Of a stretch of DNA of 64,000 nucleotides, positions 46,323 to 55,888 are shown piece by piece. The notes under the pieces are model-generated. The model was not told the origin of the DNA. It worked only from the letters and a program-made list of their open reading frames with translations, and did not search any database. The position numbers were made by a program, and so were the translations under genes. The first letter of the stretch is position 1. Each line of letters begins with the position of its first letter. The stretch comes from Janthinobacterium agaricidamnosum NBRC 102515 = DSM 9628 (GTDB lineage: Bacteria > Pseudomonadota > Gammaproteobacteria > Burkholderiales > Burkholderiaceae_D): positions 1,621,061-1,685,060 of the forward strand of contig NZ_HG322949.1 of the NCBI RefSeq assembly GCF_000723165.1, in the 5' to 3' direction.

Positions 46323-46871
46323 ATGACGAGAAAAAAAATACTTGGCTCACATGTGAAGCGCTTGTTGTCCGGCGTGTCCGACCACGGCCGCAAACATTTG
46401 ACGGAAGTGGAAACCGACCTGGTGCAAACCGGCATCCTGCTGGAAGAGGCGATCGAAAAGCTGTCCTTCAACTTCATGGCGATCCACGCCGCCGTCAGCG
46501 CGCAGCAGGAAACCATCCAGCTGTTGCTGGAAGGCGGTAAACCGGCGCCGGAAGAGCGCGAAAAACTGCTGGCGATGCAGGGCGAAGTGGGCAGTTACGT
46601 GAATGCCGCGATCACCAGCATGCAATTCCAGGACATGACCAGCCAGTTGATCGACCGCACCCTGAAACGGGTCACCGGCTTGCGCGAATTCCTCGGCACG
46701 CTGGGCGCGCACGGCGCGGAAATGCAAGCGGAAAGCAATAACGAGGAAATTGTCGCCTTGCTGGGCAGGGTCAGCATGGCGCTGGCGATACAAAGCCTGG
46801 AATTGCGCAGCGTGCTGCGCAAGGCCGTCAGCCAGCAGCATCTGGAAAGCGGCGACATCGAGCTGTTCTAG
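46323..46871 (+). CDS. CheZ-like chemotaxis protein (short form)
   Basis: This 182-residue, helix-rich protein has the motif MQFQDMTSQLIDRTLKRV near residue 100. The Asp104/Gln108 pair in QDMTSQ is spaced like the catalytic Asp and Gln in QDLTGQ of CheZ. The usual CheZ C-terminal CheY-binding peptide is absent; it ends SGDIELF instead. It lies between motB and cheY1, 70 bp before the latter, so dephosphorylation of CheY1 is plausible. The phosphatase assignment is inference from motif and context. Confidence 0.65.
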   Translation: MTRKKILGSHVKRLLSGVSDHGRKHLTEVETDLVQTGILLEEAIEKLSFNFMAIHAAVSAQQETIQLLLEGGKPAPEEREKLLAMQGEVGSYVNAAITSMQFQDMTSQLIDRTLKRVTGLREFLGTLGAHGAEMQAESNNEEIVALLGRVSMALAIQSLELRSVLRKAVSQQHLESGDIELF

Positions 46872-46941
46872 CGCGGTGCCGCAGACGAATATCAATCAGA
46901 CAAATGGGCAGCGTGCCCGGATTTACATAGTGGGAGCAAAG

Positions 46942-47307
46942 ATGGCCAAAACGATACTTGCAGTGGATGATTCAAGCTCATTGCGCCAGATGGTGGCGTT
47001 CAGCCTGAAAGCCGCCGGTTATCTGGTGGTGGAAGCGGTCGACGGACACGATGGGCTGGAAAAGGCGAAACTGCAAACCGTGGACCTGGTATTGACCGAC
47101 CAAAACATGCCGCGCATGGATGGCCTGGAATTGATCAAATCGCTGCGCGAATTGCCGACGTACCAAAAAGTGCCGATCCTGATGCTGACCACCGAATCGT
47201 CCGACGAAATGAAGGCCAAGGGCCGCGCGGCCGGCGCCAACGGCTGGCTGGTCAAACCGTTCGACCCGCAGCGCCTGATCGAGGTGGTCAAAAAGGTGAT
47301 CGGCTGA
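46942..47307 (+). CDS. cheY: CheY-like response regulator (CheY1)
   Basis: This 121-residue single receiver domain has the acidic pair DD at residues 9-10, phosphoacceptor Asp53 in LVLTDQNMPRMDG, Thr in LMLTTESS and Lys in WLVKPFDP. The residue after the phosphoacceptor is Gln, unlike the Trp in CheY2. It precedes cheA, an arrangement seen in other betaproteobacterial che operons. It may serve as phosphate sink or as a second output regulator. Confidence 0.88.
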   Translation: MAKTILAVDDSSSLRQMVAFSLKAAGYLVVEAVDGHDGLEKAKLQTVDLVLTDQNMPRMDGLELIKSLRELPTYQKVPILMLTTESSDEMKAKGRAAGANGWLVKPFDPQRLIEVVKKVIG

Positions 47308-47360
47308 TGATGCCTGCGCCGGAGTGCAACGATGCAATCTGAATTTGACGGAGTCACTAC

Positions 47361-49532
47361 ATGACCATCGATATAAGCCAGTTTTTCCAGGTCTTTTTCG
47401 ATGAGGCCGAAGAACTGCTGGCTGAAAAAGAACGGCTGCTGCTGGCCGTCGACATCGCGGCGCCCGACGCCGAAGACTTGAATGCGATTTTCCGTACCGC
47501 CCATTCGATCAAGGGCGGTGCGTCGACGTTCGGCCTGTCCGACATGAGTGAAGTGACGCATATCCTGGAGTCGCTGCTGGACCGCATCCGCCAGGGCCAG
47601 ATGGCCCTGACGGCGGAGCACGTCGACGCCTTTTTGGCAGCCAAGGATATCCTCAAGATGCAACTGGACGGCCACCGCCTCGGCAGCCCGGTTGACCAGG
47701 ACGCGGTGGCGAACGTGCGCATGATGCTGCAATCGCTGTCGCAGGATTTGCCGGTGGCCGCGCTGACGCCGGTCGCGCCGTCGTTCCACAAGGCCGAGGA
47801 AACCACCGTCAGCCATGAGGGCGGCCGGCGCTACCGCCTGGAATTGCCCGCCATGGAGCAGCGCGAAGTGACGGCGCTGGCGGCCGAAATCGGCTTGCTG
47901 GGCAAGGTCGACCTGGCGCCGTTGCCGGGCGGACGCAGCGCGCTGCTGGTGACCACCCATGAAAGCCTGGACGATATCATCGCCATTTGCTCGTTCGTGC
48001 TGAACCCGGACGACATGCTGGTCACGCAGGAAGCCGCGCAGGCGCTGACGCCGGAACAAGCCAGGACTGCGCGGGAAAACGCCCAGGGTTACGGTTTTTT
48101 CGAACCGCTGCAAGACGCCGATGCGCAGTGCGGTTATGGATTTTTCCAGCCGCTGGAAGAGATCCGCGCGGCGGCCTCGGCTGCGTCCGATCCGGGTTAC
48201 GGCTTTTTTCAGCCGCTGGAAGAGATCCGGGCGGCCGCCGCCAGCGCCGCGCCGCCAGTGACGGCCGTGGCGCAGGCAGCGCCAGGCCCGCTCGACCACG
48301 AGCACGACAAAAAGCCGGAAAAGAAGGGCGACAAGGCGGGCGCCGAATCGTCGTCGATCCGCGTATCGATCGAAAAAGTCGACCAGCTGATCAACCTGAT
48401 CGGCGAACTGGTGATTACCCAGGCGATGATCGAGCAGCGCGCCGACTCGCTCGATCCGATGCTGCATGAACGCCTGCTCAACAGCGTCAGCCAGCTGACC
48501 CGCAACACCCGCGATTTGCAGGAAGCGGTGATGTCGATCCGCATGATGCCGATGGACTTTGTGTTTTCGCGCTTCCCGCGCATGGTGCGCGACCTGGCCA
48601 CCAAGCTGGGCAAGAAGATCGATTTCATCACCAACGGCGCGGCCACCGAACTGGACAAGGGCTTGATCGAACGCATCGTCGATCCGCTGACGCATTTGGT
48701 GCGCAACAGTATCGACCACGGCATCGAAATGCCGGCCGCGCGGGTCGCCGCCGGCAAGAGCGAGTCGGGCCGCCTGTTTTTATCGGCCAGCCACCAGGGC
48801 GGCAATATCATCATCGAAGTATCGGATGACGGCGGCGGCTTGAACCGCGAACGCATCCTGGCCAAGGCGCAGCAGCAAGGCATGGCGGTGTCCGACACGA
48901 TGAGCGACGCCGAAGTCTGGCAATTGATTTTCGCGCCGGGCTTTTCGACCGCCGAAGCGGTCACCGACGTGTCCGGCCGCGGCGTCGGCATGGATGTCGT
49001 CAAGCGCAATATCGGCGCCATGGGCGGCGTGGTCGAGATCCGTTCGGCCAAGGGCTTCGGCACCACCATTTCGATTTCGCTGCCGCTGACGCTGGCGATC
49101 CTGGACGGCATGTCGATCCGGGTCGGCGACGAAGTGTATATATTACCGCTCGGCTTCGTCATCGAATCGCTGCAGCCGGCGCCGCAAGACATCAAGGAAA
49201 TTAGCGGCAAGGGCCTGGTGGTCAAGGTGCGCGGCGAATACCTGCCGCTGATCCCGCTGTACCAGATGTTCGAGATCACCCCGCGTTTCACCAATCCGTC
49301 CGAGGGCATTTGCGTGATCCTCGAAACGGAAGGCCGCAAGGCCGCGCTGTTCGTCGACGACCTGGTCGGCCAGCAGCAGGTGGTGGTCAAGAATCTCGAA
49401 TCGAATTACCGCAAGGTGGTCGGCATTTCCGGCGCCACCATACTCGGCGATGGCGGCGTGTCGCTGATACTCGACGTCGCCGCGCTGATCCGTTCTTCCC
49501 GTCAGCTGGCTGACGAATCCATTTTCTCGTAA
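47361..49532 (+). CDS. cheA: Chemotaxis histidine kinase CheA
   Basis: This 723-residue kinase has the P1 phosphotransfer domain with His48 in FRTAHSIKGGASTFGL, a P2-like region at about 155-225, P3 dimerisation from about 330, and the P4 ATPase (HLVRNSIDHGIE, DDGGGLNRE, GRGVGMDVV). The CheW-like P5 domain closes the chain. The linker at residues 243-290 holds three repeats of GYGFF(E/Q)PL, two of them extended to EEIRAAA. It phosphorylates CheY and CheB in response to receptors. cheW follows 17 bp downstream. Confidence 0.96.
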   Translation: MTIDISQFFQVFFDEAEELLAEKERLLLAVDIAAPDAEDLNAIFRTAHSIKGGASTFGLSDMSEVTHILESLLDRIRQGQMALTAEHVDAFLAAKDILKMQLDGHRLGSPVDQDAVANVRMMLQSLSQDLPVAALTPVAPSFHKAEETTVSHEGGRRYRLELPAMEQREVTALAAEIGLLGKVDLAPLPGGRSALLVTTHESLDDIIAICSFVLNPDDMLVTQEAAQALTPEQARTARENAQGYGFFEPLQDADAQCGYGFFQPLEEIRAAASAASDPGYGFFQPLEEIRAAAASAAPPVTAVAQAAPGPLDHEHDKKPEKKGDKAGAESSSIRVSIEKVDQLINLIGELVITQAMIEQRADSLDPMLHERLLNSVSQLTRNTRDLQEAVMSIRMMPMDFVFSRFPRMVRDLATKLGKKIDFITNGAATELDKGLIERIVDPLTHLVRNSIDHGIEMPAARVAAGKSESGRLFLSASHQGGNIIIEVSDDGGGLNRERILAKAQQQGMAVSDTMSDAEVWQLIFAPGFSTAEAVTDVSGRGVGMDVVKRNIGAMGGVVEIRSAKGFGTTISISLPLTLAILDGMSIRVGDEVYILPLGFVIESLQPAPQDIKEISGKGLVVKVRGEYLPLIPLYQMFEITPRFTNPSEGICVILETEGRKAALFVDDLVGQQQVVVKNLESNYRKVVGISGATILGDGGVSLILDVAALIRSSRQLADESIFS

Positions 49533-49549
49533 TCAGATAGGAACCTATC

Positions 49550-50053
49550 ATGTCAGATCAACAAACCTCCGGCCAAAAACTGAGCGATGGCAAAGACATC
49601 GCCGGCCATGAATTCCTGGCTTTCACCCTCGGCTCCGAAGAGTACGGCATCGACATCCTGAAGGTGCAGGAAATCCGCGGCTACGAAGCGGTGACCCGCA
49701 TCGCCAATGCGCCTGAATTCATCAAGGGCGTGATCAACCTGCGCGGCATCATCATCCCGGTGGTCGACATGCGCATCAAGTTCAAGCTCGGCACGCCGGT
49801 CTACGACCAGTTCACCGTGGTGATCATCCTGAACATCGGCGGACGCATCGTCGGCATGGTGGTCGACAGCGTGTCCGACGTGACCACGCTGACGCCGGAC
49901 CAGGTCAAGCCGGCGCCGGAAATGGGCACCGCGTTCTCGACCGACTACATGATCGGCCTGGGCACCATCGATGAACGCATGCTGATCCTGGTCGATATCG
50001 ACAAGCTGATGTCGAGCAGCGAAATGGGCTTGATCGACAAGCTGGCCGCGTAA
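49550..50053 (+). CDS. cheW: Chemotaxis coupling protein CheW
   Basis: This 167-residue CheW adaptor links receptors to CheA. Conserved blocks are [45 protein letters not shown] (as landmarks: [20 protein letters not shown]) and VVDSVSDV near residue 105. It sits between cheA and the clustered chemoreceptor. TAGGAACC precedes the ATG. Confidence 0.95.
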   Translation: MSDQQTSGQKLSDGKDIAGHEFLAFTLGSEEYGIDILKVQEIRGYEAVTRIANAPEFIKGVINLRGIIIPVVDMRIKFKLGTPVYDQFTVVIILNIGGRIVGMVVDSVSDVTTLTPDQVKPAPEMGTAFSTDYMIGLGTIDERMLILVDIDKLMSSSEMGLIDKLAA

Positions 50054-50171
50054 GCGCCATTACCGTACAGCGCCGAAGGCCCGTCAGAGGCCAGGCCGGC
50101 ACGCAGTTTTCGGCGCTCGCCCGCCCGCGGGCGGGCGCCGGGACGATGAATGCAATATCCATGGAGATGTT
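50054..50171 (+). promoter_or_regulatory. Structured spacer between cheW and the MCP gene
   Basis: This spacer holds GCGCCGAA near 50080 complementary to TTTCGGCGC near 50108-50116, and the perfect palindrome GCCCGCCCGCGGGCGGGC near 50120-50137. It may attenuate transcription or protect message ends within the che operon. Confidence 0.45.
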
Positions 50172-51920
50172 ATGAATTTGCGCGACTTTAAGATAGGTAC
50201 CCGTCTGGGCATCGGTTTTGGCATCATCTTGACGATTTTGGTCGCCATGGTGTTGTCCGCTAATTTTTTGAATCACAGTAACAAGGCAAGACTGTTGACC
50301 GGCATCGAGCTGGCCAACGCCAAGAATTTGCAGGCATGGAACATGAAAAGCGCGATGCTGGAAACCGGCATCGCGATGCGTAATATCGGCTTGCAAGCCG
50401 ATGTCAGCCTGATGCAGGACGAAGAGAAAAAGGTCCAGCAGCAGCGCAAGCTGTATGACGCCGCGCGCGACAAGCTGCAAGGCCTGGGGCTCGACGACAA
50501 CGAGAAAGAAGCGCTGGCCGAGATCGCGGCGATCGATGCCGAAGTCGACAGTGCCTTCAAGGAGGCGATCGGCCAGGTACTGGCTTTCAATAGCGAAGGC
50601 GCGGCCAAGATCATCGCGGCGCGGATCGACCCGCTGAACCAGAAGACCTTGAGCGCACTGAATAAATTGCTGGACTTGCAAAAGGTTGCGGCGCAAAGTT
50701 TCATGGATGGCTCGGTGACGGCCGATACGCGTTTGATGCTGATCCTGTTCGTGCTGGGCGGCGTGGCGGTGGCGATCGGCGTGGTGTGCGCGCTGGTGAC
50801 CACGCGCAGCATCACGGTGCCGCTGTCCGGCGCGCTGGAAGTGGCGCAGAAAGTGGCGGCCGGCGAATTGACGTCGCGCGTGGCGGTGGTCGGCAAGGAT
50901 GAAACCAGCGCCTTGCTGCAAGCGCTGAAAGAGATGAACGAGAGCCTGGTGAAAACCGTCAGCGACGTGCGCAGCGGCACCGAGACGATCACCGTGGCGT
51001 CGCGCGAAATCGCCAGCGGCAATGCCGACCTGTCGTCGCGCACCGAGACGCAAGCCAGTTCGCTGGAAGAAACCGCCAGCTCGATGGAAGAGTTGACGTC
51101 GACGGTGAAACAGAATGCCGACAATGCGCGCCAGGCCAATCAGTTGGCGGTGTCGGCGTCGTCGGTGGCGGAAAAAGGCGGCAGCGTGGTGGCGCAAGTG
51201 GTCGATACGATGGGGTCGATCAAGGAAAGTTCACGCAAGATCGTCGATATTATCGGTGTGATTGACGGCATCGCTTTCCAGACCAATATCCTGGCGCTGA
51301 ATGCGGCGGTGGAGGCGGCCCGGGCCGGCGAGCAGGGCCGCGGGTTTGCGGTGGTGGCGGCCGAAGTGCGCAACCTGGCGCAGCGCTCGGCCGGCGCGGC
51401 CAAGGAAATCAAGGGCTTGATCGGCGATTCGGTCGACAAGGTCGACGCCGGCAGCCGGCTGGTCGACGAGGCGGGCCAGACCATGGGTTTGATCGTGACG
51501 TCGATCCGCCAGGTGGCCGACATCATGGGCGAGATTACCGCCGCCACACAGGAACAGAGCAACGGCATCGAGGAAGTCAACCAGGCCATCACGCAGATGG
51601 ATGAAATGACGCAGCAAAACGCGGCATTGGTGGAACAGGCCGCCGCCGCGGCGGAAAGCATGCAGCAGCAGTCGCAAAAACTGGCCGAGGCGGTCAGTAT
51701 CTTCAAGCTCGACGGCGATAGCGCCGCCGGCTACGGCCAGGCCCAGGCGCGTATCGACGCGCAAGCGCTTGCGCCTCAGCCGGCGCAGGTTGCGGTGGCG
51801 CGGGCCGGCAAGCCGCGCGCCGCGCTGGCCAGGCCGGCGGTCCCGGTGGCCGCCGCCGTACATACGCCGGCATCGAAAAAACCGGTGCCCAGCGGCGCCG
51901 ACGAGTGGGAAGAGTTTTAA
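50172..51920 (+). CDS. Methyl-accepting chemotaxis protein of the che cluster
   Basis: This 582-residue receptor has a first membrane segment near residues 12-32, a four-helix-bundle periplasmic domain, a second membrane segment near 190-212 ([20 protein letters not shown]), HAMP, and the signalling hairpin [22 protein letters not shown]. The last residues ADEWEEF resemble the CheR/CheB docking pentapeptide, like the distant receptor that ends ESEWEVF. GGAGATG precedes the ATG. The ligand is unknown. Confidence 0.94.
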   Translation: MNLRDFKIGTRLGIGFGIILTILVAMVLSANFLNHSNKARLLTGIELANAKNLQAWNMKSAMLETGIAMRNIGLQADVSLMQDEEKKVQQQRKLYDAARDKLQGLGLDDNEKEALAEIAAIDAEVDSAFKEAIGQVLAFNSEGAAKIIAARIDPLNQKTLSALNKLLDLQKVAAQSFMDGSVTADTRLMLILFVLGGVAVAIGVVCALVTTRSITVPLSGALEVAQKVAAGELTSRVAVVGKDETSALLQALKEMNESLVKTVSDVRSGTETITVASREIASGNADLSSRTETQASSLEETASSMEELTSTVKQNADNARQANQLAVSASSVAEKGGSVVAQVVDTMGSIKESSRKIVDIIGVIDGIAFQTNILALNAAVEAARAGEQGRGFAVVAAEVRNLAQRSAGAAKEIKGLIGDSVDKVDAGSRLVDEAGQTMGLIVTSIRQVADIMGEITAATQEQSNGIEEVNQAITQMDEMTQQNAALVEQAAAAAESMQQQSQKLAEAVSIFKLDGDSAAGYGQAQARIDAQALAPQPAQVAVARAGKPRAALARPAVPVAAAVHTPASKKPVPSGADEWEEF

Positions 51921-51990
51921 GCGGCGTTGGCCGATTGCGGCGGGCGCGGCGCGACAGAGATTATTGTGGTAGTCAGATAAGAGGTTAAGA

Positions 51991-52872
51991 ATGTCGCAAA
52001 ATAAAACGGATACCGTTAAAGAGTTTGATTTCACGAGCAAGGATTTCGAACGGGTCCGCGCCATGATTTACAAGCGCGCCGGGATCGCGCTGGCCGACAG
52101 CAAACATGAAATGGTGTACAGCCGGCTGGCGCGGCGCCTGCGCGCGACCGGGATTGCTTCGTTCGTCAATTACCTGGACGGCCTGGAAGCGGGCCGCCTG
52201 GGGGAAGAATGGGAAGCGTTCACCAATGCGCTGACCACCAACCTGACCTCGTTTTTCCGCGAGGCGCATCATTTTCCGCTGCTGGCCGAGCATGTCAAGA
52301 AACTGAGCGGCCCGATCACCATCTGGTGCTCGGCCAGTTCGACCGGCGAAGAACCGTATTCGATCGCCATGACGGTGTGCGAGGCGTTCAATACGCTGAC
52401 GCCGCCGGTGACCATCATCGCCACCGACATCGACACCAACGTGCTGGCCACCGCCGCCAATGGCGTCTACGCGCTGGACCGGCTCGACAAGATGCCGGCC
52501 GACCGCGTGCGGCGCTTTTTCCTGCGCGGCAGGGGCGAGCGCGAAGGCATGGTGCGGGTGCGCCCGGAACTGCGTCAGATGATCACCTTCAAGCCGCTCA
52601 ATCTGCTGGCCGACAGTTGGCCGGTATCGGGCCAGTTCGACGTGATTTTCTGTCGCAACGTGATGATTTATTTCGATAAGGCAACACAGCGTAAAATACT
52701 GGCCCGCTTTGTGCCGCTGATGAAGCCGGATGCGCTGCTGTTTGCCGGCCATTCGGAAAACTTTCTCTATGTATCGGAATCATTGAAGTTGCGCGGCAAG
52801 ACGGTGTACGAGCTGGATCAGCAGCGCGGCGCCGCTCACAAGGCACCGTTACAGCGAGGTGAGAATAGATGA
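51991..52872 (+). CDS. cheR: Chemotaxis protein methyltransferase CheR
   Basis: This 293-residue SAM-dependent enzyme methylates receptor glutamates. An N-terminal helical domain is followed by the SAM site [14 protein letters not shown] near residue 115 and [14 protein letters not shown] near 215. The gene ends in ATGA, overlapping cheD by 4 bp. Confidence 0.95.
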   Translation: MSQNKTDTVKEFDFTSKDFERVRAMIYKRAGIALADSKHEMVYSRLARRLRATGIASFVNYLDGLEAGRLGEEWEAFTNALTTNLTSFFREAHHFPLLAEHVKKLSGPITIWCSASSTGEEPYSIAMTVCEAFNTLTPPVTIIATDIDTNVLATAANGVYALDRLDKMPADRVRRFFLRGRGEREGMVRVRPELRQMITFKPLNLLADSWPVSGQFDVIFCRNVMIYFDKATQRKILARFVPLMKPDALLFAGHSENFLYVSESLKLRGKTVYELDQQRGAAHKAPLQRGENR

Positions 52873-53480
52873 TGAGCCTGGAACCCAAAGAGCAGTTCGC
52901 CACCAACGTTTATTACGACCGCACATTCAACTGCGATGCGGCCAAGATCTTGCCCGGTGAATATTACTTCACCAACAAGGACATGCTGATCGTCACCGTG
53001 CTCGGCTCGTGCGTGTCGGCCTGCATCCGCGACAAGGTCAGCGGCCTGGGCGGCATGAACCATTTCATGCTGCCCGATGGCGCCAGCGACAGCAACAGCC
53101 CGGTGTCGGCGTCGATGCGCTACGGCACCTACGCGATGGAAGTGCTGATCAACGATCTGTTGAAGGCCGGCGCGCGCCGCGAAAACCTGGAAGCGAAGGT
53201 GTTCGGCGGCGGCGCGGTGCTGCGCGGCTTTACCGCGATCAACGTCGGTGAACGCAACGCGGCCTTCGTCATCAATTACCTGAAGGCGGAAAAGATGCGG
53301 GTGGTGGCGGAAGACTTGAACGATATCCACCCGCGCAAGGTCTATTTCTTTCCGCGCAGCGGCAAGGTGCTGGTCAAGAAATTGATGCAAACCCATAACG
53401 ACACGCTGGTAAAACGCGAGCTCGACTACGCCAGCCGACTCAAGGTGCAACCGGTCGGCGGCGAGATCGAACTGTTTTGA
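52869..53480 (+). CDS. cheD: Chemoreceptor glutamine deamidase CheD
   Basis: This 203-residue protein has the catalytic cysteine in [13 protein letters not shown] near residue 41 and the histidine in GGMNHFMLP near residue 60, with FGGGAVL downstream. It deamidates receptor glutamines so that CheR can methylate them. It starts within the end of cheR, indicating translational coupling. The C-terminus reads GGEIELF, close to the end of the CheZ-like protein (SGDIELF). Confidence 0.93.
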   Translation: MMSLEPKEQFATNVYYDRTFNCDAAKILPGEYYFTNKDMLIVTVLGSCVSACIRDKVSGLGGMNHFMLPDGASDSNSPVSASMRYGTYAMEVLINDLLKAGARRENLEAKVFGGGAVLRGFTAINVGERNAAFVINYLKAEKMRVVAEDLNDIHPRKVYFFPRSGKVLVKKLMQTHNDTLVKRELDYASRLKVQPVGGEIELF

Positions 53481-53535
53481 CCGCACCTCGCAAAACCGTC
53501 GCGAGCTGCCATTAACGAACTGAAAGTGGAAGAGC

Positions 53536-54612
53536 ATGAAGATCAAGGTACTGATCGTGGATGATTCGGCGCTGATCCGCAGCGTCATGAGCGAGATCGT
53601 CAACAGCCAGCCGGACATGGAAGTGGTGGCCACCGCGCCGGACCCGCTGGTGGCGCGCGAATTGATCAAGCAGCATAACCCGGACGTGCTGACGCTGGAC
53701 GTCGAGATGCCGAAGATGGACGGCCTCGACTTCCTCGAAAAGCTGATGCGCTTGCGGCCGATGCCGGTATTGATGGTGTCGTCGCTGACCGAGCGCGGTT
53801 CCGAAATCACCATGCGCGCGCTGGAACTGGGCGCGGTCGACTTCGTCACCAAGCCGAAGATTTCGATCCAGAGCGGCATGCGCGAATACACCGACATGAT
53901 CGCCGAGAAAATCCGCGCCGCGTCGAAGGCGCGCATCCGCGCGCGCAGCCTGCCGGCCGCCGGCGCCGGCGGCGACCATGCCGCGCCGTTGCCGGCGCTG
54001 CGCAATCCGCTGACGTCGAGCGAAAAGCTGATCATCGTCGGCGCGTCGACCGGCGGCACCGAGGCGATCCGCGAATTCCTGATGCAGATGCCGTCCGATT
54101 GTCCGGGCATCCTGATCACCCAGCACATGCCGGAAGGTTTTACGCGCTCGTTCGCGCGCCGTCTCGATTCGCTGTGCAAGATTTCGGTGCAGGAAGCGGC
54201 CGGCGGCGAACGGGTGTTGCCGGGCCACGCCTATATCGCGCCCGGCCACTCGCACCTGACGCTGACGCGCAGCGGCGCCAACTACATGACCAGGATCGAC
54301 CAGGGCGAACCGGTCAACCGGCACCGGCCGTCGGTCGACGTGCTGTTCCGTTCGGCCGCCCAGTACGCTGGCAAGAATGCGGTCGGCGTGATCCTGACCG
54401 GCATGGGCAAGGACGGCGCGGCCGGCATGCTGGAGATGAAGAACGCGGGGGCGTATAATTTTGCCCAGGACGAAGCCAGTTGCGTGGTGTTTGGCATGCC
54501 GCGCGAAGCGATCGCCGTCGGCGCCACGCATGAGGTCGGCGCACTGACCGCGCTGCCCGGCATGGTGCTGGGCTACCTCGCGGCGCACGGGATGCGCGCT
54601 TTGCGCGTCTAA
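53536..54612 (+). CDS. cheB: Chemotaxis methylesterase/deamidase CheB
   Basis: This 358-residue protein has an N-terminal receiver domain with phosphoacceptor Asp55 ([15 protein letters not shown]) and a C-terminal methylesterase. The esterase nucleophile is in [10 protein letters not shown], the histidine in TQHMPEGFT, and the aspartate in [12 protein letters not shown]. It removes methyl groups from receptors when phosphorylated by CheA. It completes the cheR-cheD-cheB adaptation set. Confidence 0.96.
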   Translation: MKIKVLIVDDSALIRSVMSEIVNSQPDMEVVATAPDPLVARELIKQHNPDVLTLDVEMPKMDGLDFLEKLMRLRPMPVLMVSSLTERGSEITMRALELGAVDFVTKPKISIQSGMREYTDMIAEKIRAASKARIRARSLPAAGAGGDHAAPLPALRNPLTSSEKLIIVGASTGGTEAIREFLMQMPSDCPGILITQHMPEGFTRSFARRLDSLCKISVQEAAGGERVLPGHAYIAPGHSHLTLTRSGANYMTRIDQGEPVNRHRPSVDVLFRSAAQYAGKNAVGVILTGMGKDGAAGMLEMKNAGAYNFAQDEASCVVFGMPREAIAVGATHEVGALTALPGMVLGYLAAHGMRALRV

Positions 54613-54780
54613 GGGCGTCTCCAGGCGCCATTAACCACGTTTAACGTTACTTTTGGGCGACTTTGTTCGCCTAAAAGCAACTAAAATGCTATCCTACAAC
54701 TTGCTGCCGTCGTGTCGCCTGAATCGGCGCATGCGTGTCGACATTATTAATAAACCGCTAGAGAAACAACGGAGTAATTC
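54613..54780 (+). promoter_or_regulatory. Intergenic region before cheY2
   Basis: This 168-bp gap breaks the otherwise tight operon. It contains CTAAAAGCAACTAAAATGC near 54670-54689 but no sigma-28 match with correct spacing. A separate promoter for cheY2-cheZ is likely from the size of the gap alone. Confidence 0.4.
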
Positions 54781-55179
54781 ATGGCTGATCCAAAGATGAA
54801 ATTTTTAGTCGTTGACGATTTTTCGACGATGCGCCGCATCGTCCGGAACTTGTTAAAAGAACTGGGTTACGCCAACGTGGACGAGGCGGAAGACGGCGTC
54901 ATGGGCTTGGCGAAATTGCGCGCCGAATCCTTCGACTTCGTGGTGTCGGACTGGAACATGCCGAATATGGATGGCCTGACCATGCTGCAGCACATCCGCG
55001 CCGACCCGGCGCTGGCCAAGTTGCCGGTGCTGATGGTGACTGCTGAAGCGAAGAAGGAAAACATCATCGCCGCGGCCCAGGCCGGCGCCAGCGGTTATGT
55101 GGTGAAACCGTTCACCGCCGCCACGCTGGATGAAAAGCTCAACAAGATTTTCGAAAAACTCGAAAAAGCCGGAGCGTAA
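54781..55179 (+). CDS. cheY: Chemotaxis response regulator CheY (CheY2)
   Basis: This 132-residue receiver is very close to enterobacterial CheY: DD at 12-13, phosphoacceptor Asp57 followed by Trp ([12 protein letters not shown]), Thr in LMVTAEAK and Lys in [10 protein letters not shown]. It should bind FliM and switch rotation. It starts 168 bp after cheB behind GGAG and is followed after 2 bp by cheZ. Confidence 0.95.
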   Translation: MADPKMKFLVVDDFSTMRRIVRNLLKELGYANVDEAEDGVMGLAKLRAESFDFVVSDWNMPNMDGLTMLQHIRADPALAKLPVLMVTAEAKKENIIAAAQAGASGYVVKPFTAATLDEKLNKIFEKLEKAGA

Positions 55180-55181
55180 GG

Positions 55182-55838
55182 ATGAGCGAGATTGAGACTG
55201 GCCGGGCGGTGATGGTCGACGGCGCGGACGCCGGCACGAACGAAGAGTTCTTGCGCCGCATCGGCCAGATGACGCGCGCGCTGCACGACAGCCTGCGCGG
55301 CCTCGGTCTCGACAAGCTGATCGAAAAAGCCGCGTCCGAGATTCCCGACGTGCGCGACCGCCTCGATTACGTGGCGCGCATGAGCGAACAGGCCGCGCAG
55401 AAAGTGCTCAACGCTACCGATGCGGCCGGTCCGATGCAGGATACCATCAACGCCAACGCCAAAGAGTTGTCGGCCTCGTGGCAAGGCTTGATCGATGGCG
55501 GCGCCAGCGAACAGCAATGGCGGACACTGGCGGCGCACACCGTGGCCACGCTGGCGGACACCAGCGTCAACACCAGCGCCACGAAGGCCCATTTGATGGA
55601 AATCATGATGGCCCAGGACTTCCAGGACTTGACGGGGCAGGTGATCAAGAAAGTCACGTCGATCGCGCAAAACCTGGAACAGCAGCTGGTGCAAATGCTG
55701 GTCGATTTTGCGCCTGCCGAAATGCGCCGCGAGCTCGACAACGGCTTGCTGAACGGCCCGCAAATCAATCCGACCGCGCCCGACGTGGTGTCGGACCAGG
55801 GCCAGGTCGACGATTTGCTCGACAGCCTAGGATTTTAA
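55182..55838 (+). CDS. cheZ: CheY phosphatase CheZ
   Basis: This 218-residue phosphatase has the active-site helix MMAQDFQDLTGQVIKKV with Asp149 and Gln153, and the C-terminal CheY-binding peptide QVDDLLDSLGF, both as in E. coli CheZ. It dephosphorylates CheY-P. It is separated from cheY2 by 2 bp, so the two are coexpressed. Confidence 0.95.
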   Translation: MSEIETGRAVMVDGADAGTNEEFLRRIGQMTRALHDSLRGLGLDKLIEKAASEIPDVRDRLDYVARMSEQAAQKVLNATDAAGPMQDTINANAKELSASWQGLIDGGASEQQWRTLAAHTVATLADTSVNTSATKAHLMEIMMAQDFQDLTGQVIKKVTSIAQNLEQQLVQMLVDFAPAEMRRELDNGLLNGPQINPTAPDVVSDQGQVDDLLDSLGF

Positions 55839-55888
55839 GCCGGACGCGATTCCGCCCGCCGGCCACGCCGGCGCTTCACACCGCCACC

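Noticed and set aside
50120..50137. GC palindrome as a recombination or origin site
   Set aside because: A single 18-bp GC palindrome within an operon spacer is explained more simply as a message hairpin.
54660..54720. Sigma-28 promoter before cheY2
   Set aside because: TAAA and GCCG elements are present, but the spacing is about 20 bp rather than 15 between them.
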